Shown one piece after another: positions 47,878 to 57,070 of a DNA stretch of 64,000 nt. The notes beneath the pieces are model-generated. The model was not told the origin of the DNA. It saw nothing but the letters and a program-made list of their open reading frames with translations, and ran no database searches. The position numbers and the translations under genes were made by a program. Every line of letters begins with the position of its first letter. The stretch's first letter is position 1. This DNA comes from Pandoraea fibrosis. GTDB lineage: Bacteria; Pseudomonadota; Gammaproteobacteria; Burkholderiales; Burkholderiaceae. The stretch lies in contig NZ_CP047385.1 in the NCBI RefSeq assembly GCF_000807775.2, positions 434,001 to 498,000 of the forward strand, read 5' to 3'.

Positions 47878-49047
47878 TCAGGGCGCCGATTTTTGCGTGA
47901 AGATCAGCTCGAACTCGTTGCCCGAAGGTTCGGTCTGTTTCACCCGCACCGGTAGCCAATCGAGGGATGGCGCGAGCCAGATATCGACACGCCGTTCGTC
48001 CCCCGCCTTGCGCGGCAGTCGTGTGAAATGACGGGTTTCGACATAACCGTGCGGTGTGCGCAGGGTTTCGACACCTACGTACTGCACCGGCCAGACCTCG
48101 CTGCTGTCCGTGTCGACGACCGTGAACTCGTGCGTCACCCCGACCTGGGTATAGCGTTCGGGGTTACCTCTCGCGTAGCTCGCCAGTTGCATCATCACGC
48201 TGAACCGGTCTTGCGCCCCCGGCGCCAGGGGCAGGGACTGACCGGAGCGCGTGAAGGTGAGCGTGGGGGTGCCGTCGCGATGGAAGTCGGTGGTGTACTC
48301 GGCGCGCCGGCCGCGTTTTTCCACATAGCGGGATGGCGCAATGCCGTTGACGTCAAAAGCGCCCTCGCTGATGAACTCGAACGTGCCCAGGAAGATGATC
48401 GGCACCGCGACGCGCAGGCGGTAATGCCCGTTCTCGTTTACCCAACGCATTTCGCCGGTCTGGTTGCGAACCCCGTTCATCAAGGCGTCGTAGGTCAGCG
48501 TGACCGATGGCGGCGGGTCGAACTTGTCGCCATTGGCTGCGGCTGCCGTCAGCGGCGGGCTTGCCGGTGCGGCCGCTTGCGCGCCGCTGGCCGGGCCGTC
48601 GGACGTATTGCCGTCACCGGCGACCGTCTCCGAGGCGGCTTGCGGTCCCGGCGAGTCGTCCGTTGCCGGTGCAGCCAGCGTATCGGGCCGTGCCAGCGCG
48701 GGGGACTTGGGCGGACTCGGCTTCACCACCGGCTTCGGCTTCGGGGGCGGCGGTGCTGGTGGCGGGGGGGGGGCGACTGGCTTGAGGGGAATCAGCGTGA
48801 TCGGAATCTCGGGGATCGGCGCGTCGTCGAGCGTCGTGCGGTGGCTGGCCACCCACAGTGCGATAAGCACATGCGCGACAAACACCGCGGCGAGCACGCT
48901 GACCCAGACGACCCGGCGGTCGCGCGAGCCCGGCGGCGTGGTGCCGGAGGGCGTCGAGACGGTGTCGGTGGCGTCGTTGGGAGACGGAGGCACGTTAGGC
49001 GCTGTTTGGCGAGCGGTACGAGGTGGGCGAGGGGCGCGCGAAAACAC
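47878..49047 (-). CDS. DUF3108 protein with membrane anchor and proline-rich linker
   Basis: A 389-residue protein. A basic N-terminus and one transmembrane helix (about residues 46-67) are followed by a Pro/Lys-rich TonB-like linker (Pro-Pro-Pro-Pro-Lys-Pro-Lys-Pro-Val-Val-Lys-Pro) and Ala/Ser-rich sequence. The C-terminal DUF3108 domain (about 175-389) has Leu-Thr-Tyr-Asp-Ala-Leu-Met-Asn-Gly and ends Val-Lys-Gln-Thr-Glu-Pro-Ser-Gly-Asn-Glu-Phe-Glu-Leu. The topology suggests an inner-membrane anchored periplasmic protein. Function not known. Confidence 0.87.
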   Translation of the reverse strand: MFSRAPRPPRTARQTAPNVPPSPNDATDTVSTPSGTTPPGSRDRRVVWVSVLAAVFVAHVLIALWVASHRTTLDDAPIPEIPITLIPLKPVAPPPPPAPPPPKPKPVVKPSPPKSPALARPDTLAAPATDDSPGPQAASETVAGDGNTSDGPASGAQAAAPASPPLTAAAANGDKFDPPPSVTLTYDALMNGVRNQTGEMRWVNENGHYRLRVAVPIIFLGTFEFISEGAFDVNGIAPSRYVEKRGRRAEYTTDFHRDGTPTLTFTRSGQSLPLAPGAQDRFSVMMQLASYARGNPERYTQVGVTHEFTVVDTDSSEVWPVQYVGVETLRTPHGYVETRHFTRLPRKAGDERRVDIWLAPSLDWLPVRVKQTEPSGNEFELIFTQKSAP

Positions 49048-49189
49048 GAGAATCGATAGGCCGGAACGTCAGGGCGTCAGGATCGCACATTGCGGCGAAT
49101 GTCGGTTCGACAGATCGCGCGCGGGGCCGTTCAAGACGTGGCGGGGCCGTCGCATATCCGCTGTCGTCGACGCCTGCCAGCGCTGCCAC

Positions 49190-50041
49190 TCAAGGCTTGG
49201 CCCCCGGTGCGTGCGAGTGGCCGAGGTCGGCCGAGAGTTGCTGGGCGAGCGTGCGCAGGGCGGTATCGATCGGGCCCCCCCAACTCGCGTCGAACCGGCT
49301 TTCCGGGCCCAATGCCATCAGACCCATCACCAGTTGCCCTGTGGCATCGAACACCGGCATGCAGAAAGCGTTGACCGACGGCAGCACCGTGCCCTCGACG
49401 CGTGCCGCCCGGTGTGCACGCACATCGTCCAGCACCGCGTCGTACTGCGCGCGCGTGGCGGGCAGATGATGGCGCGACGCGTGTTGCAGGGCGGTGAGGG
49501 CGGCGTTGATGAGCGGTGCCGTCTGGCGTTCGGGGAGATACGCGGCGAACAGGCGACCGGCGGCCGATTCGAGCATTGGCATCACGTCGCCCAGACGTAG
49601 CGGCACGCGCATCGGAAAGGTCGAATCGAGCCAATGCACCACGGTCGGCCCCTGATTGCCCCAGACGGCGAGGCCTACCGTCTGGTCGATGGCGTCGCGC
49701 AACTCGGACAGTGCAAAGCGGGCGGCCTTGAACGCATCGATACGGGCGAGATGCGCGAGACCCATGCGCAGCGTGAACGGCCCGAGGTCGTAACGTCCGC
49801 TGATGGGGTCTTGCACGATGAGGCCGAGCCGCTGGAAGCTCACGAGATAGCGGTGTGCTTTGGCGGGGTTCATGCCGGCTGCGTGTGCGAGGTCGCGCAG
49901 CATCATCGCGTTCGAGGCTTGTGTCAGTACCTCGATGAGTCGGAAGCCCACCTCGATGGACTGGATACCCGAGCGGGTTTTCTCCTCCTCGGGGGTGGCC
50001 GTGTTGTCGTCGTTCTCGATCTTGTTGTCTTGCTCAGGCAC
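49190..50041 (-). CDS. IclR-family transcriptional regulator
   Basis: A 283-residue IclR protein. The winged HTH (about residues 25-85) has Ser-Gly-Ile-Gln-Ser-Ile-Glu-Val-Gly-Phe-Arg-Leu and Asn-Pro-Ala-Lys-Ala-His-Arg-Tyr-Leu. The effector domain (about 100-275) has Thr-Val-Leu-Pro-Ser-Val-Asn-Ala-Phe-Cys-Met-Pro-Val-Phe. The GTG at 50041, with GGAG ten bases upstream, is preferred over an upstream ATG whose extension overlaps the divergent promoter. It is divergent from the FAH-family gene, which it probably regulates. Confidence 0.88.
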   Translation of the reverse strand: MPEQDNKIENDDNTATPEEEKTRSGIQSIEVGFRLIEVLTQASNAMMLRDLAHAAGMNPAKAHRYLVSFQRLGLIVQDPISGRYDLGPFTLRMGLAHLARIDAFKAARFALSELRDAIDQTVGLAVWGNQGPTVVHWLDSTFPMRVPLRLGDVMPMLESAAGRLFAAYLPERQTAPLINAALTALQHASRHHLPATRAQYDAVLDDVRAHRAARVEGTVLPSVNAFCMPVFDATGQLVMGLMALGPESRFDASWGGPIDTALRTLAQQLSADLGHSHAPGAKP

Positions 50042-50156
50042 AGTGGTGTGTCTCCGTCTTCGTCGTCCCGGCGTTGCCGGGCCGAAGCCCTCGGGTAGAA
50101 TCTTCGGCTTCAAGCGCCATTCTATCGGGCCTGAGACGGCTCGCAGACTCCAACAC

Positions 50157-51143
50157 ATGAAACTCGCTACCCGCAAGGACGGCACCCGCGACGGCCAGTT
50201 GATCGTCGTGTCGCGCGACCTGTCCATCGCCTGCATTGCCGATGCCATCGCCCCCACGCTCCAGCGCGTGCTTGACGACTGGACCTTCTACGCTCCCCAA
50301 CTCCAGACGCTATACACGGAACTGAACCACCACCGTGCGCGTAACACGTTCGCGTTCGACCCGGCGGAGTGCATGGCGCCGTTGCCACGTGCGTACCAGT
50401 GGGCTGACGGTTCGGCCTACGTCAACCATGTCGAGCTGGTGCGCAAGGCACGCGGTGCGGAGATGCCGCCCGAATTCTGGACCGATCCGCTGATGTATCA
50501 GGGGGGAAGCGACGACTTCATCGGGCCGACGGACGACATCGTGTGCGCCTCCGAGGATTTCGGCATCGACTTCGAAGCCGAGGTTGCGGTGGTGACGTCC
50601 GACGTGCCGATGGGCGCGAGTCCTGCGCGCGCCCTTGAGGGCGTTCGACTGCTGATGTTGGTCAACGACGTGAGTCTGCGCAACCTGATTCCGGCGGAAC
50701 TCGCCAAGGGTTTCGGTTTCTTCCAGAGCAAGCCGGCGAGCAGTTTCTCGCCGGTGGCGATCACACCGGACGAATTGGGTGATGCGTGGCAGGGAGGCCG
50801 AGTGCACCGACCGCTTACGGTGAAGTGGAACGACAAAAAGTTCGGCGCTCCCGAGTGTGGCGAAGACATGGTGTTCGACTTTGGCCAGTTGGTTGCGCAT
50901 GTGTGCAAGACGCGCAATGTGCGGGCGGGCACGATCGTAGGATCGGGCACGATTTCGAACAAGGATCGCAGCCGTGGGAGTGCGTGCATCGCGGAGAAGC
51001 GCATGTTGGAGACCATAGAAAAGGGTGCTCCGGAGACGGCATTCATGCGTTACGGCGATCGAGTGCGAATTGAAATGTTCGATGCGCAGGGCAAATCGAT
51101 TTTCGGCGCGATCGATCAGGCGGTAGCACCGAAAGACGAATAA
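50157..51143 (+). CDS. Fumarylacetoacetate hydrolase-family protein
   Basis: A 328-residue FAH-fold enzyme. The metal ligands are probably in Asp-Phe-Glu-Ala-Glu-Val-Ala-Val-Val (ExE type), with further family motifs Leu-Met-Leu-Val-Asn-Asp-Val-Ser-Leu-Arg and Gly-Thr-Ile-Val-Gly-Ser-Gly-Thr-Ile-Ser-Asn. It cleaves or hydrates acyl-type carbon bonds of a 2-oxo or acylpyruvate substrate. It may act in homogentisate/tyrosine breakdown, but no hmgA or maleylacetoacetate isomerase is nearby. The start at 50157 is the only one fitting the divergent IclR promoter. Confidence 0.85.
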   Translation: MKLATRKDGTRDGQLIVVSRDLSIACIADAIAPTLQRVLDDWTFYAPQLQTLYTELNHHRARNTFAFDPAECMAPLPRAYQWADGSAYVNHVELVRKARGAEMPPEFWTDPLMYQGGSDDFIGPTDDIVCASEDFGIDFEAEVAVVTSDVPMGASPARALEGVRLLMLVNDVSLRNLIPAELAKGFGFFQSKPASSFSPVAITPDELGDAWQGGRVHRPLTVKWNDKKFGAPECGEDMVFDFGQLVAHVCKTRNVRAGTIVGSGTISNKDRSRGSACIAEKRMLETIEKGAPETAFMRYGDRVRIEMFDAQGKSIFGAIDQAVAPKDE

Positions 51144-51510
51144 GTCGAACAAGACGCAGTCGCGCGCAGAGCAGAGGGTGTCCCCAGGAGGTGCTACGGG
51201 CGTGAGAAGAGACGGACCGGGGCGCCTTTCTGCAGCGAGTTGGGTTTATGTCTGAGAGGCGGAAAGGGGCCCCGGTCCGTCTGTGGGGAGGTGTTAAAAA
51301 AGCGGCCCGAAAAACGGCATAGTAGATACCTCCATAGGGTGAACCCGGATATGGCTGAGAATTCCGGCTCCGCTATTCTTTGTCTCCTTGAGCCGGTTCG
51401 CCCCTATTGGGTGAGCGAGCGGGCCCTAACTTCGCCGGCGCGGCGCGAGGTGCCCTTTCCGGGGTGTCGGCGTTAAAAAAACGAGCGCAGGCCAGACCAG
51501 GAGATTTTCC
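51144..51510. other. 367-bp leader upstream of the binding-protein gene
   Basis: No gene is seen. It contains the long inverted repeat at 51211-51281 and a structured, C/G-rich part at 51380-51470. The binding-protein start is fixed by AGGAGA just before 51511. Confidence 0.5.
51211..51281. repeat. 71-bp imperfect inverted repeat, possible structured leader or terminator
   Basis: Twenty-base arms (GACGGACCGGGGCGCCTTTC and the reverse complement of its partner, one mismatch) flank a 31-base loop. The repeat lies about 230 bp upstream of the amino-acid binding-protein gene and 68 bp after the FAH gene stop. It is followed by a T-poor run, so it is not a standard terminator. Confidence 0.75.
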
Positions 51511-52662
51511 ATGCGAAACCCCGTGCGCACTGCCCTGCTGGGTGCGATGTTGCTGGCAATGGCTGGTGGCGCAGTTGCTCAGGTCAAGATTGGCGTGAGC
51601 ATTTCGCTGACGGGCCCGGCGGCCTCGCTCGGCATTCCTGCGCGCAACACGATCACCATGTTGCCGACCGAAATTGGTGGTCAGAAGGTGGATTACATCG
51701 TGCTCGACGACGCGTCGGACACCACGACCGCTGTTCAGAACACCAAAAAGCTGATCTCCGAGAATCACGTTGACGCGGTCATCGGTTCGTCGATCACGCC
51801 GAACACGCTGGCGATGCTCGACGTGATTGCCAGCGGCACCACGCCGACCATATCGCTGGCGTCGTCGGCGCGCATCATCGAGCCGGTCGATGCCAAGCGT
51901 TACTGGATGTTCAAGACCCCGCAGACCGATGCGCAGATGGCGTCGGCCATTGCCGAGCATGCGAGTCGTCATGGCGTGAAGACGATGGCGTTCATCGGTC
52001 AGGGCGATGCGTTGGGAGAGGCCTTCTACGAAGAAGTTGCCAAGTTCGCTGGTCTGCACAAGATCAAGATGGTGGCGAACGAGCGTTTCGCGCGCACCGA
52101 CCCGAGCGTTACCGGGCAGATCCTGAAGATCATGGCGACCAATCCGGACGCTGTCGTTGTGGGGGCGGCTGGCACGCCTGCTGCGCTGCCGCCGAAGGCG
52201 TTGGCCGAGCGTGGTTTCAAGGGCCTTGTGTATCACAACCACGGCGTGGGTAATAACGACTTCCTGCGGGTGTGCGGCAAGGACTGCAACAACACCTACC
52301 TGCCGGCGAGCCCGGTGCTCGTGGCGTCGCAACTGCCCAACGATCATCCGGCCAAGACCGTTGCGCTCGACTACATCAAGAAATACGAAGCCAAATACGG
52401 TGCAGGCACGGTGGCGGCCTTCGGTTCCTATGCTTGGGACGCAGGCATTCTGCTCCAGCGCGCCATTCCGATTGCGTTGAAGACGGCCAAGCCGGGGACG
52501 CCCGAATTCCGCAAGGCGCTGCGCGATGCGCTCGAGACCAGCAAGGAAGTGCATGTGTCGAACGGCGTGATCAACATGAGCCCGACCGATCACCTTGGCC
52601 TCGACCAGCGTGCGCGCGTGATGGTCAAGATCGAGAACGGCAAGTGGCTGCTCGCGCCGTGA
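51511..52662 (+). CDS. Branched-chain amino acid-type ABC transporter substrate-binding protein
   Basis: A 383-residue periplasmic LivK/LivJ-like protein. The signal peptide is residues 1-23 (Leu-Leu-Gly-Ala-Met-Leu-Leu-Ala-Met-Ala-Gly-Gly-Ala-Val-Ala). The mature protein begins Gln-Val-Lys-Ile-Gly-Val-Ser-Ile-Ser-Leu-Thr-Gly-Pro-Ala, the normal start of type I amino-acid binding proteins. Ligand-contact loops include Ser-Ser-Ile-Thr-Pro and Gly-Asp-Ala-Leu-Gly-Glu. There are no permease or ATPase genes nearby, so it must work with a transporter elsewhere. Its ligand is uncertain (branched amino acid, amide or aromatic acid). Confidence 0.92.
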   Translation: MRNPVRTALLGAMLLAMAGGAVAQVKIGVSISLTGPAASLGIPARNTITMLPTEIGGQKVDYIVLDDASDTTTAVQNTKKLISENHVDAVIGSSITPNTLAMLDVIASGTTPTISLASSARIIEPVDAKRYWMFKTPQTDAQMASAIAEHASRHGVKTMAFIGQGDALGEAFYEEVAKFAGLHKIKMVANERFARTDPSVTGQILKIMATNPDAVVVGAAGTPAALPPKALAERGFKGLVYHNHGVGNNDFLRVCGKDCNNTYLPASPVLVASQLPNDHPAKTVALDYIKKYEAKYGAGTVAAFGSYAWDAGILLQRAIPIALKTAKPGTPEFRKALRDALETSKEVHVSNGVINMSPTDHLGLDQRARVMVKIENGKWLLAP

Positions 52663-52785
52663 TCGCGGCATGAACGCGGCGAACACTGCCGAACCCTAAA
52701 TGATGGATGTGAAGCGCCCGACGTCGCTCACATCGCCCAGTTGACCGTCGGCGGCGCTGGCTTCGGCCGGTGCCGCTGTTTCCCA

Positions 52786-52813
52786 ATCCCCGCCTGTGCG
52801 GGGATATTTTTTT
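52786..52813 (+). terminator. Rho-independent terminator of the binding-protein gene
   Basis: ATCCCCGC, loop CTGT, GCGGGGAT followed by ATTTTTTT, lying 124 bp after the stop and 14 bp before the hydratase start. Confidence 0.92.
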
Positions 52814-52826
52814 GGAGCGGTAAGCC

Positions 52827-53648
52827 ATGTCGCAAGACCCGTATCAACACTACCAGTCGCTTCAGTTCAAGCGGCATCCCAACGGTGTGCTCGAACTCAT
52901 CATGGGGGCCGGCGCGAACAAGAGCGGCTTGTCGACGGCCGATCATCAGATGCACCGCGAACTGGCCGACGTGTGGCGCGACATCGACCGCGACACCGAG
53001 ACTCGCGCGGTCGTCATTCGCGGAGAAGGCAAAGGCTTTTCCGGCGGCGGCGATCTGTCGCTCGTGGAAGACATGGCCGACGATTTCGCCGTGCGCGCAC
53101 GCGTCTGGCGCGAAGCGCGCGACCTTGTCTACAACGTGATCAATTGCAGCAAGCCGATCGTCTCGGCCATGCATGGTCCGGCCGTCGGTGCCGGGCTGGT
53201 CGCGGGGTTGCTCGCCGACATCTCCATTGCGGCGAAGAACGCTCGCATCATCGACGGTCATACCCGCCTGGGGGTGGCCGCAGGCGATCACGCGGCCATT
53301 GTGTGGCCGCTGCTGTGCGGCATGGCGAAGGCGAAGTACTACCTGCTGCTGTGCGAGCCGGTGTCCGGCGAGGAGGCCGAGCGCATCGGACTCGTCTCGC
53401 TCACCGTCGACGAAGCCGACCTGCTGCCCAAAGCCTTTGAAGTGGCGGACAAGCTCGCGCGCGGCTCCACGACGGCCATTCGCTGGACCAAATACGCACT
53501 CAACAACTGGCTGCGCAGTGCAGGGCCGTCGTTCGACGCGTCGCTTGCCCTCGAATTCATGGGATTTGCGGGGCCGGACGTGCGCGAAGGTATCGCGTCG
53601 CTGCGCGAGCGTCGTGCCCCGGACTACGGCGGCGAAGCGCCGTTCTGA
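52827..53648 (+). CDS. Enoyl-CoA hydratase/isomerase family protein
   Basis: A 273-residue crotonase-fold protein. The oxyanion regions are Gly-Phe-Ser-Gly-Gly-Gly-Asp-Leu and His-Gly-Pro-Ala-Val-Gly-Ala-Gly. The usual catalytic glutamates are replaced in the second region by Ala-Gly-Asp-His-Ala, so it may be an isomerase or hydrolase-type member. It begins 14 bp after a terminator, hence has its own promoter or reads through. It is followed 109 bp later by phaM, and could relate to acyl-CoA supply for polymer synthesis. Confidence 0.83.
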   Translation: MSQDPYQHYQSLQFKRHPNGVLELIMGAGANKSGLSTADHQMHRELADVWRDIDRDTETRAVVIRGEGKGFSGGGDLSLVEDMADDFAVRARVWREARDLVYNVINCSKPIVSAMHGPAVGAGLVAGLLADISIAAKNARIIDGHTRLGVAAGDHAAIVWPLLCGMAKAKYYLLLCEPVSGEEAERIGLVSLTVDEADLLPKAFEVADKLARGSTTAIRWTKYALNNWLRSAGPSFDASLALEFMGFAGPDVREGIASLRERRAPDYGGEAPF

Positions 53649-53757
53649 CACACCACTGGCGCAGGCTCGGCGTATGATCGATATCCATACGCCATGCGCG
53701 TGGCCTGCCGGGACCGGCCCACAGGCCATCCGTCCCCGACCGAGACTGGAGACTGTA

Positions 53758-54735
53758 ATGAGCGATTCGACGAGTGCCATGCCCAACGGCTTCGACATTC
53801 TCAAGAAGATGTGGGAGGCGTTCAGCCCTCCTGCGACATTCACCTCGCCGCTCACGCAGTTGATGCAGAGTGCCGCGCCGTTGCTCGATCCCGATGAAAT
53901 CGAGAACCGCATCGCCGAGATGCGTGCGGTGGAGCAATGGCTCACGCTCAATCTGAACGTGCTGCGCTCGACCATCCAGGCGTTCGAAGTGCAACGTGCG
54001 ACGTATGCGACGCTGCGGGCGTTCGGCTCCGGCGGTTTCGGTGCCGCGAGCGGCGCCGAGGCAGGCGCGACGAGTACGCCGGACAGCGGCGCCGCGTTCA
54101 CAGCGCCATTTGGGCAGGCCGCCGCCAACTTCTGGCGATCCCCGTATGCATCAACGGAACCCGCGCAGGACGTCGAATCGCAGGCGCGTGCCCCGGAGCC
54201 CGAACCAGAACCCGAACCGGAAGCTGCGCCGGCAGCCGACGAGGCCCCACCGGAGGGAGGGGATGCGCAGTCGCCGTTCGCTCAGGCGAGCAACGCGTAT
54301 GGAGCGCTGGACCCTTCGCTGTGGTTCAACGCGATGCGCGCGCAGTTCGATCAAATCGCGGCCGCCGCGCAGGCCGCCGGCATGTCGGCGGCACAAATGA
54401 CGGAAGCCGCTACGGCGCAAATGTCTGAGGCAGCCGCCAAGGCGACACATGCCCCGCAGGCCAAACCGGCAGGATCGAAGTCTGCGAAGTCTTCTGACAA
54501 AACACCGGGCAAGGCAGGCGCTGCGGCGCAACGTGCCACTGGCGCGACCAAGGCAGCGGGCAAGACCGCCGCCAAGCGCGCACCGGCCAGCAAGAAGACA
54601 CCGGCGAAGTCGGCTGCGGCGAAAACGTCGGCGAAGACCTCGACGAAGACGGCCGCCAAAGGCGCAAAGGGGGAAGAGAAGCCCGCGCCTGCGACCGGGA
54701 AGGCGCCGGGAAAGCCATCCGCCTGGAAGTGGTAA
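53758..54735 (+). CDS. phaM: PhaM-like polyhydroxyalkanoate granule-associated protein
   Basis: A 325-residue protein. The N-terminal PhaM domain (about residues 1-90) has Met-Pro-Asn-Gly-Phe-Asp-Ile-Leu-Lys-Lys-Met-Trp-Glu and Arg-Ala-Val-Glu-Gln-Trp-Leu-Thr-Leu-Asn-Leu. A Pro/Glu-rich acidic linker (about 140-165) follows, then a second short helix. The last 90 residues are Lys/Ala/Thr/Ser/Pro-rich repeats like a histone H1 tail. PhaM binds PHB synthase and, through that tail, DNA, and spreads granules between daughter cells in Ralstonia. ATG at 53758 after GGAGACTGTA. Functional annotation is by homology. Confidence 0.9.
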   Translation: MSDSTSAMPNGFDILKKMWEAFSPPATFTSPLTQLMQSAAPLLDPDEIENRIAEMRAVEQWLTLNLNVLRSTIQAFEVQRATYATLRAFGSGGFGAASGAEAGATSTPDSGAAFTAPFGQAAANFWRSPYASTEPAQDVESQARAPEPEPEPEPEAAPAADEAPPEGGDAQSPFAQASNAYGALDPSLWFNAMRAQFDQIAAAAQAAGMSAAQMTEAATAQMSEAAAKATHAPQAKPAGSKSAKSSDKTPGKAGAAAQRATGATKAAGKTAAKRAPASKKTPAKSAAAKTSAKTSTKTAAKGAKGEEKPAPATGKAPGKPSAWKW

Positions 54736-54803
54736 GAGGGAACGACCTCGCCCCGGATGGCACATAACAAGCGCAACGACAACAAAGTCAGGAGGAGGCC
54801 CCC

Positions 54804-56093
54804 ATGATTTCAGGTGAACGTACCGGTCTCGTCCTGATGGGCGGCGGTGCACGCGCTGCATATCAGGTGGGCGTGCTCGCGGCGATTGCTGCGATCCAGC
54901 GCGAAGTCCTGCCATCGCGGCGCACCATCCCGTTTCCGATTGTCTGCGGCACATCGGCTGGCGCGATCAACGCGGCGGCGCTCGCCTCGCATGCGGACGA
55001 TTTCCAGCATGGTGTCATCAAGCTCGATGCGGTGTGGCGTCAGTTCCACGCCGGTCAGGTGTTCCGTGCCGATTCGCTGGGCATGGCGGGCACCGGCGCG
55101 CGCTGGCTTGCCGCGCTCTCGCTCGGTTGGGCGCTACGCCGCTCGCCGCGCTCGCTGTTCGACTGGTCGCCGCTCGCCGACATGTTGCGCAGCGCGATAC
55201 GCCTCGACCGGCTGCCGGAAGTCTTCGCCTCGGGAGCGCTCGAAGCGCTGTCGGTCACCGCGCTGTCGTACTCGTCGGGCAAACACGTTACCTTCTATCA
55301 AAGCGCGTCGCCGATTCAGGCGTGGAAGCGTTCGCTGCGTCTGGCGCGTGCCGTGCCGTTGACCGTCGAGCACCTGCTGGCGTCGAGCGCAATTCCGTTT
55401 CTGTTCCCGGCCATCGAACTCGATCTCGACGGCCAGCCCGAATATTTCGGGGATGGATCGATGCGTCAGATCGCACCGCTGAGTCCGCCGATTCATCTGG
55501 GTGCGACCCGCATCCTCATCATCGGTGCCGCGCACGGACAGTACGGACTCGACAGCAGCGGCGAGCGCATCGGTGGCTATCCGAGCCTTGCGCAAATCGG
55601 CGGACAAGCCCTCGCGAGCGTTTTCATCGACGGCTTGTCGGCGGATCTGGAACGACTTCAGCACATCAATAACGTGCTGCGGCATGTGCCCGAAGCCCAT
55701 CGCGAGTCGAGCGGCTGGCGGCCCATCGAGACGCTGGTGATCTCGCCGAGCCAACGCATCGAACCGATTGCGGCGCGCCACCTGCAACAGTTGCCGCGTG
55801 CGGTACGCACCATGCTCGGCGCGATTGGGGCGGACGAAGCGCGCGGGGCAGCGTTCGCCAGCTATCTGCTGTTCGAATCGTCGTACACGCAGGAGCTCAT
55901 TGCACTCGGAGAGGCCGACGCCTACGCACAACGCGACGCGATTGCCGCGTGGCTCGTCGCCGAGGCCGACGGCACCAGTCCGTTCGACGATGTCGAAGCC
56001 GGCGCGGTGGGCAGCGTCGAACAGTCCGCGAATTCGCCGCTTTCCGCAGAACCGTCCGACGCCGTTGCCGACACCGGCAAGCCTGCGGCCTGA
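54804..56093 (+). CDS. Patatin-like phospholipase
   Basis: A 429-residue patatin-fold lipase. The oxyanion motif Gly-Gly-Gly-Ala-Arg is at residues 13-17, the nucleophile Ser51 is in Gly-Thr-Ser-Ala-Gly, and the dyad partner Asp217 is in Asp-Gly-Ser (usually Asp-Gly-Gly/Ala). The C-terminal 60 residues are Ala/Pro/Ser-rich and unconserved. No signal peptide, so it probably acts in the cytoplasm. It lies 68 bp after phaM; a role in lipid or PHB-granule metabolism is possible. AGGAGG lies eight bases upstream of the start. Confidence 0.9.
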   Translation: MISGERTGLVLMGGGARAAYQVGVLAAIAAIQREVLPSRRTIPFPIVCGTSAGAINAAALASHADDFQHGVIKLDAVWRQFHAGQVFRADSLGMAGTGARWLAALSLGWALRRSPRSLFDWSPLADMLRSAIRLDRLPEVFASGALEALSVTALSYSSGKHVTFYQSASPIQAWKRSLRLARAVPLTVEHLLASSAIPFLFPAIELDLDGQPEYFGDGSMRQIAPLSPPIHLGATRILIIGAAHGQYGLDSSGERIGGYPSLAQIGGQALASVFIDGLSADLERLQHINNVLRHVPEAHRESSGWRPIETLVISPSQRIEPIAARHLQQLPRAVRTMLGAIGADEARGAAFASYLLFESSYTQELIALGEADAYAQRDAIAAWLVAEADGTSPFDDVEAGAVGSVEQSANSPLSAEPSDAVADTGKPAA

Positions 56094-56135
56094 ATTGACG
56101 ACGTGACCCGGCCGTCGCCACGAAATCACACGCTT

Positions 56136-56978
56136 ATGTCGAAATCCTCAGTCTCCTGTCCTTACCCCTCGACGTTCTGGCGCGATCCGGCGTTGCCGTT
56201 TCTCGAAGCCCGCGAAGTGCTCGATGGCCGTCGCGTGTGCTATGCGCTGCACAGTCACGAGACGTTCTCCATCGGTGCCGTAACCGGCGGGCGCAGCACC
56301 TATCTGAACGGCCAGGCACGCGAGACGGTCGGTCGCGGCAGTGTCGTCGTGATGAATCCCGATGCTGTGCATGCCTGCAATCCCATCGGCGACGAAGCGT
56401 GGGCCTATCGCATGTTGTTCGTCGACACGGTATGGCTAGGGAATCTGCAACGCGAGTTGGGCTTCGGGCGCGGACACGATCTGCATCTGTTCGACACGAT
56501 GTCGTCGACCGATCCGGTGTTGTACGAGGGACTGAACCGACTCTATGACGTTTGCACCGATGCTGCTCGCGACCGGCTCGAGCGAGAGAGCGTCGTGCAG
56601 CAGTTTTTCATCGACGTGCACGAGCGCCTGAATCCCGCGCCGCGCGCGATGCGCGACGACTCGCACAAACTGCGCGACGCCGCCGAGTTCATCCGCGCAC
56701 ATTGCCGCGAGGCACTGTCGCTGACGCAGATTTGTGCGGCGGCGGGATTGTCGGCGTCGTATCTCACGCGCGCATTTCGCGCGCAATACGGCCTGACGCC
56801 GCACGCCTTTCTGATGAATCAGCGAATTCAGTACGCCCGTGGGCGATTGCGTCGCGGGCACGCCATCGCAGAAGTTGCGCTCGATGCCGGCTTCGCCGAT
56901 CAGGCGCATTTCCAGCGCACTTTCAAGCAACTGCTTGCGGCTACGCCCGGTCACTACCGGGAATCGCGCGCGGCCTGA
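56136..56978 (+). CDS. AraC-family transcriptional regulator
   Basis: A 280-residue regulator with a cupin N-domain (His-Ser-His-Glu-Thr-Phe-Ser-Ile-Gly, His-Ala-Cys-Asn-Pro) and a C-terminal HTH pair (about 180-275). The latter has Leu-Ser-Ala-Ser-Tyr-Leu-Thr-Arg-Ala-Phe-Arg and Ala-Leu-Asp-Ala-Gly-Phe-Ala-Asp-Gln-Ala-His-Phe-Gln-Arg-Thr-Phe-Lys. Members next to LysE genes often control exporters, and a convergent LysE gene follows. The start at 56136 is chosen; 11 upstream codons (GTG 56103) are less likely. Confidence 0.87.
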   Translation: MSKSSVSCPYPSTFWRDPALPFLEAREVLDGRRVCYALHSHETFSIGAVTGGRSTYLNGQARETVGRGSVVVMNPDAVHACNPIGDEAWAYRMLFVDTVWLGNLQRELGFGRGHDLHLFDTMSSTDPVLYEGLNRLYDVCTDAARDRLERESVVQQFFIDVHERLNPAPRAMRDDSHKLRDAAEFIRAHCREALSLTQICAAAGLSASYLTRAFRAQYGLTPHAFLMNQRIQYARGRLRRGHAIAEVALDAGFADQAHFQRTFKQLLAATPGHYRESRAA

Positions 56979-57070
56979 TACGGTGACGGCCGATGCCGCC
57001 GGCGTCCTGCCGGCGCGCCATCGTGTCGCATCGCGCGGCAATCGAGCCGTCATCGCGTGCTTGTCGATCG

